From Verrucomicrobiota bacterium (GTDB lineage: Bacteria; Verrucomicrobiota; Verrucomicrobiia; Limisphaerales; SIBE01), in contig VHDE01000040.1 in assembly GCA_016871515.1 (NCBI GenBank), positions 1 to 48,776 on the forward strand: a stretch of 48,776 bases of DNA. The letters are read 5' to 3'. Positions 43,583 to 48,776 of the stretch are shown here, in pieces. Under the pieces are notes generated by a model, which saw nothing but the letters and a program-made list of their open reading frames with translations, was not told the origin of the DNA and did not search any database. The position numbers and the translations under genes are program-made. Position 1 is the stretch's first letter. Every line of letters starts with the position of its first letter.

Positions 43583-45025
43583 ATGAATCATTTATCTTCC
43601 TGCATCGCCGCTGCGTTTCTGGCATTGCTCTCGATCCTTCCAAGCAGCGCGCTGGAAGCTGCGGAGGCGCCGGACGCAATTTGGAAATCGCTTTTTAACG
43701 GTCGAGATTTGACGGGTTGGGATACCTATCTGGGACCGCCGCCCGGAAGTTCGACGCCGATCGGGTTGAACACAGATCCGCGGCGTGTTTTTACGGTCGT
43801 CGAGGTGGATGGCACTCCGGCAATCCGCATTTCGGGCGAAGTCTATGGCGCAATCACAACCAAAGAGGAGTTCGAGAATTTTCACATCCGTGTGGAATAC
43901 AAATGGGGAACTAAACGTTGGCCGCCGCGCGCGAACGTCGGGCGAGACAGCGGGATTCTCTATTGTTGCATTGGACCCCATGGCGCTGGCAGCGGCGCTT
44001 GGATGAGATCGGCTGAGTGCAACATCATGGAAAGAGCGACGGGCCAATTCTGGAGCGTGGCCGGCTCATTTATTGATATTGAAGGCGAGCGGGTTACTCC
44101 CGAAATGGAGAAATGGGTGCCGTACAAAAAGGAAGGCGCCGGAGAAAGCCTCATTGTCTATAAGAAAGGCGCCCCGAAAGTGACGAGCAGCACAGGCGAT
44201 GGTGTCACGCCAAACATTGATTACGAAATCTACGGCGGCGCTTGGAATGTTTGCGAAGTAATCTTCTGGGGCGGCACTGGCATTCATATTCTGAACGGCA
44301 AGGCCAACCTGGTGTTGACAAATCCGCGCTACAAAGAAGGGAATCGGACGATCGCCCTGACGAAAGGGAAAATCCAATTGCAATCGGAGGCTGCGGAAAT
44401 TTTTTACCGGAAAGTCGAGATTCGACCGATCGTCGAGGTCCCTAAAGAATTTCTGCAGGAGGTTCCTCTGCCGCAGGCTGGCGAGGAAGGTTTCGTCTCC
44501 TTATTTGGCAAGGACGCCAACGACGGGTGGAGCCAATGTGGTCCCGGCCATTTCACGTTGGAGAACGGAGCAGCCACTGGGCACGGCGGCATGGGCCTCT
44601 GGTGGCACAAGAACAAGCAATTCGGAAACTTCATCCTGCGCGGCGAGTTCATGCAGGAACAGGAGATTGCGGATTCCGGCGTGTTCGTTCGTTTTCCCGA
44701 TCCGGTCCAAGACCCGTGGATTGCCGTGCGTAAAGGGCACGAAGTGGAGATTGGCGATCCGAAACCCGCGAATGCGAAGGACGCGACTGGTTCGATTTAT
44801 CCTTTCCACGGCCCGGTCGAAGTTCCGGTTAAACCGCTCGGCGAATGGAACGATTACGAAATCGTCTGCAATGGCCACAACTATTCCGTGCGGTTGAATG
44901 GCAAGCTGATCAATACGTGGACCGATACGAGCCAGCGAAGCTCGAGCGGTTATATCGGGCTGCAGAATTACAACGACGGAAAGGTCGTGCGCCATCGCAA
45001 GTTGAGAATTCGTGAATTGCCGTGA
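43583..45025 (+). CDS. Secreted protein with two DUF1080 (3-keto-disaccharide hydrolase-like) domains
   Basis: 480 residues, signal peptide (SCIAAAFLALLSILPSSALEAAEA). The first DUF1080 domain (about 30-285) starts WKSLFNGRDLTGWDTY and includes FENFHIRVEYKWGTKRW, RDSGILYCCIG, ECNIMERATGQFWSVAG and the AEIFYRKVEIRPI ending. A second (about 300-480) starts VSLFGKDANDGWSQ and has NFILRGEFMQEQEIADSGVF, WNDYEIVCNGHNYSVRLNGK, GYIGLQNYNDGKVVRHRKL. DUF1080 proteins are concanavalin-like folds, some shown to hydrolyse 3-keto-glycosides, and they are very abundant in Verrucomicrobia and Planctomycetes. Start ATG 43583 after AAGG. Starts 85 bases after the amidohydrolase on the same strand. Confidence 0.92.
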   Translation: MNHLSSCIAAAFLALLSILPSSALEAAEAPDAIWKSLFNGRDLTGWDTYLGPPPGSSTPIGLNTDPRRVFTVVEVDGTPAIRISGEVYGAITTKEEFENFHIRVEYKWGTKRWPPRANVGRDSGILYCCIGPHGAGSGAWMRSAECNIMERATGQFWSVAGSFIDIEGERVTPEMEKWVPYKKEGAGESLIVYKKGAPKVTSSTGDGVTPNIDYEIYGGAWNVCEVIFWGGTGIHILNGKANLVLTNPRYKEGNRTIALTKGKIQLQSEAAEIFYRKVEIRPIVEVPKEFLQEVPLPQAGEEGFVSLFGKDANDGWSQCGPGHFTLENGAATGHGGMGLWWHKNKQFGNFILRGEFMQEQEIADSGVFVRFPDPVQDPWIAVRKGHEVEIGDPKPANAKDATGSIYPFHGPVEVPVKPLGEWNDYEIVCNGHNYSVRLNGKLINTWTDTSQRSSSGYIGLQNYNDGKVVRHRKLRIRELP

Positions 45026-45046
45026 AGTCTGCGGGAGGCGTTTGGG

Positions 45047-45325
45047 GGTTTGGACATTTTGCGGGCTGGACTTAGTCCTGCACTTGATCTCACACTTTAA
45101 TCCATTGGCGGGTGCGGCCCCGAATTGAAGGGAGTAAAGATGTTCTCATTGGAGAAGCTCAAGGTTTATGATCGAGCGTTGGCCAGCGTGGCGCAGTTGG
45201 CGCAGCTTTCGGCCCGACTGGGACAACCGCCACGCCGTCGTGGATTAGCTGGCATGCCCGAACTGGACCAAGTGCGAGATCAAGTGCGGGATTAAGTCGG
45301 TTGGAAACGTCCAAACTCCCGGGAG
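45047..45325. repeat. Long imperfect inverted repeat bordering the four-helix-bundle remnant
   Basis: The left arm (about 45047-45104) has GTTTGGACATTTT, then GGACTTAGTCCTGCACTTGA and TCTCACACTT. The right arm (about 45263-45325), read on the other strand, has GTTTGGACGTTT, then GACTTAATCCCGCACTTGAT and CTCGCACTT. About 60 bases can be matched, with most positions equal. The motif GTTTGGAC(A/G)TTT is also the second module of the 41722-42139 array. The enclosed ~160 bases hold the gene fragment listed next. Confidence 0.75.
45140..45295 (+). pseudogene. Four-helix bundle (S23-like) protein fragment
   Basis: The start MFSLEKLKVYDRALASVAQL and AQLSAR matches the N-terminal phrase of four-helix-bundle/S23-related proteins ('LKVYqkAL.fv....l'). 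After AQLSAR one frame gives unrelated LGQPPRRRG, while the next frame gives WDNRHAVVD followed by TAG in place of the usual Gln of 'DQLxRA'. A shift of one base and a CAG-to-TAG change would therefore break the gene; nothing beyond this is preserved. The ORF continues to a stop at 45295 inside the right arm of the inverted repeat. S23 genes are found in rRNA intervening sequences and are mobile in bacteria; here it is only a relic. Confidence 0.6.
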
Positions 45326-45419
45326 CGCAGCGTGAACGCAGCGCTCCTCATTATCCGCCCAACGACCGAAAAATCGAGAGCGCCTTGACGAAAGCTAATT
45401 CTGGCATAACAGATTAGAT

Positions 45420-48032
<2,613 letters not shown>

Positions 48033-48149
48033 CCGTCGTAGGCTGGGGTTGGAAGCGAGAGTTATTTGGAAGGTAGCCGCAAAAAAAACGCAAAACGCAC
48101 GTAGAGCTTCCAAGCAGCAGGGTAAACCTTAGGGTAAACGTCCCCCCTC

Positions 48150-48277
48150 CCCATGAACCTCCCAGTATGTAGTCCCGCCTTTAGGCGGCAGCATTTGCTG
48201 GCAGCTACACAGCTTTTGCGGATTGCAATTGCTCCGGCCAAAGCCGGGACTACATGCCGCAACGTCGGGTTCATGGG
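48150..48277. repeat. Nested inverted repeat downstream of clpB
   Basis: GTAGTCCCGCCTTTAGGCGG (48169-48188) faces TCCGGCCAAAGCCGGGACTA with C after it (48233-48253). Outside these, CCCATGAACC (48150-48159) faces GGTTCATGGG (48268-48277), a perfect 10-base match. The order is therefore again mirrored. The centre is a Gly/Leu-poor stretch with no recognisable coding content. The elements could form a long hairpin at the clpB transcript end, but there is no T-run of terminator kind. Confidence 0.75.
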
Positions 48278-48336
48278 CGCATTGAACCCATGAAACACTG
48301 CGTCGGTAGGGCGGCGTTGCTGCGACGTTGCCTGCT

Positions 48337-48360
48337 AATTGTGAACGGCCGTTCACAATT
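48337..48360. repeat. Perfect 24-base palindrome
   Basis: AATTGTGAACGG followed by its exact reverse complement CCGTTCACAATT, without a loop. Such a loop-less palindrome could be a dimeric regulator's operator, but no gene starts close by in the window. It could equally be one more dispersed repeat. Confidence 0.75.
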
Positions 48361-48706
48361 GGCCTGAGCCAGCTAGGCTTGCCCCACTGCCATTGAATTG
48401 AATCAAGCGTTCGCGATGCAAAAAGCGTCTCTAGCATCGCGGCGCCGTCATTGCTTTGCGGCGGCGACGAATAGCGGCGAGCTCGTTTCGAGTTTTCCAC
48501 TTAGGCCTGTTTTTGGATTTGTTTCGGATTTCGGATTCCGAGATTCGAACTTCCATTTGGGGTCGCTTTGATGTCACAACATCCTGCGTGTGCAGTCAAA
48601 CGCCCTGCTATTCCAAGCAGGTGTGCAGTTAGACGCACAGTTTGCAAAAGGGTCTGTAGCAGAATTTGCGGGGTAAAACGGAGAAAAGAGTCGCTAGACT
48701 TCGACC

Positions 48707-48748
48707 GCAGAGCGGCGGGAGCTAAGGCTCAAAAGCCCGCCGCTCTGC
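48707..48748. repeat. Hairpin with 13-base perfect stem at the window end
   Basis: GCAGAGCGGCGGG (48707-48719) faces CCCGCCGCTCTGC (48736-48748), loop 16 bases, followed by TGGTTTTAATT. The GC-rich stem and short T-run could make it a weak Rho-independent terminator, or another palindromic repeat. The remaining 48361-48706 shows no gene that I can support. Confidence 0.6.
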
Positions 48749-48776
48749 TGGTTTTAATTCGCTTCGGGGCGTTGCT

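Noticed and set aside
48129..48500. Open frame of 123 codons on the minus strand
   Set aside because: It runs through the inverted repeats and the 24-base palindrome, has no domain, signal or codon pattern I can support, and is better read as repeat DNA.

Overview
The window looks like chromosomal DNA of a Verrucomicrobiota bacterium, most probably the Limisphaerales / Pedosphaera (subdivision 3) side of the phylum. No rRNA or other taxonomic marker is present, so this is inference from gene content: a prepilin-type protein with the H-X9-DG motif, a eukaryote-type HisA, a deoxyhypusine-synthase-like protein, hopanoid-type squalene genes (hpnD-hpnK), secreted polysaccharide enzymes (CE15 esterase, DUF1080 protein, GH-like protein), exported tandem amidohydrolases, and intergenic DNA full of nested palindromes.

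Layout. 0.3-5.7 kb: pilin-like protein, LysM/TPR lipoprotein, a membrane-anchored unknown, and an ABC ATPase with its permease. 5.9-10.8 kb: a wrecked type I restriction-modification operon, all on the + strand, in the order hsdR (helicase core deleted), UPF0175-like antitoxin, PIN toxin (internal stop), hsdS (frameshifted), an unknown protein X (frameshifted at a TA repeat), an intact PIN protein and an hsdM 5' fragment. 10.9-13.97 kb: two coiled-coil/tail-anchored proteins, a LOG-family protein and hisA. 13.97-18.8 kb: CotH pseudogene, deoxyhypusine-synthase-like gene, remnants of a histidine kinase and of an ABC-2 permease. 18.8-24.8 kb (minus strand): tgt, a secreted unknown, a LarA homologue with an SDR partner (an operon), and a CE15 glucuronoyl esterase. 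25.1-27.7 kb: a DNA methyltransferase fragment joined to a broken molybdenum hydroxylase (iron-sulfur and Moco subunits). 27.7-33.3 kb (minus): hpnD-hpnK, then coaC, histidine kinase, NtrC-type regulator and a small membrane protein in tight overlap. 33.3-38.8 kb: frameshifted zinc-ribbon membrane protein, GH-like secreted protein, a pseudopilin-tail protein and a large ABC permease. 38.7-45.0 kb: two exported amidohydrolase-like proteins and a tandem DUF1080 protein. 45.4-48.0 kb: clpB. The last 0.7 kb holds repeats only.

Two themes stand out. First, decay: at least eight loci carry frameshifts, stops or truncations. Some are single-base indels that could be assembly errors, but the lost hsdR helicase core, the truncated permease and kinase, and the methyltransferase/iron-sulfur junction are too large for that. 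Second, the non-coding DNA is dominated by mirror-image arrays of short palindromes. The clearest (41722-42139) has five modules repeated in mirrored order around what looks like the C-terminal tail of an IS200-type Y1 transposase, which suggests a REP-like non-autonomous element family.
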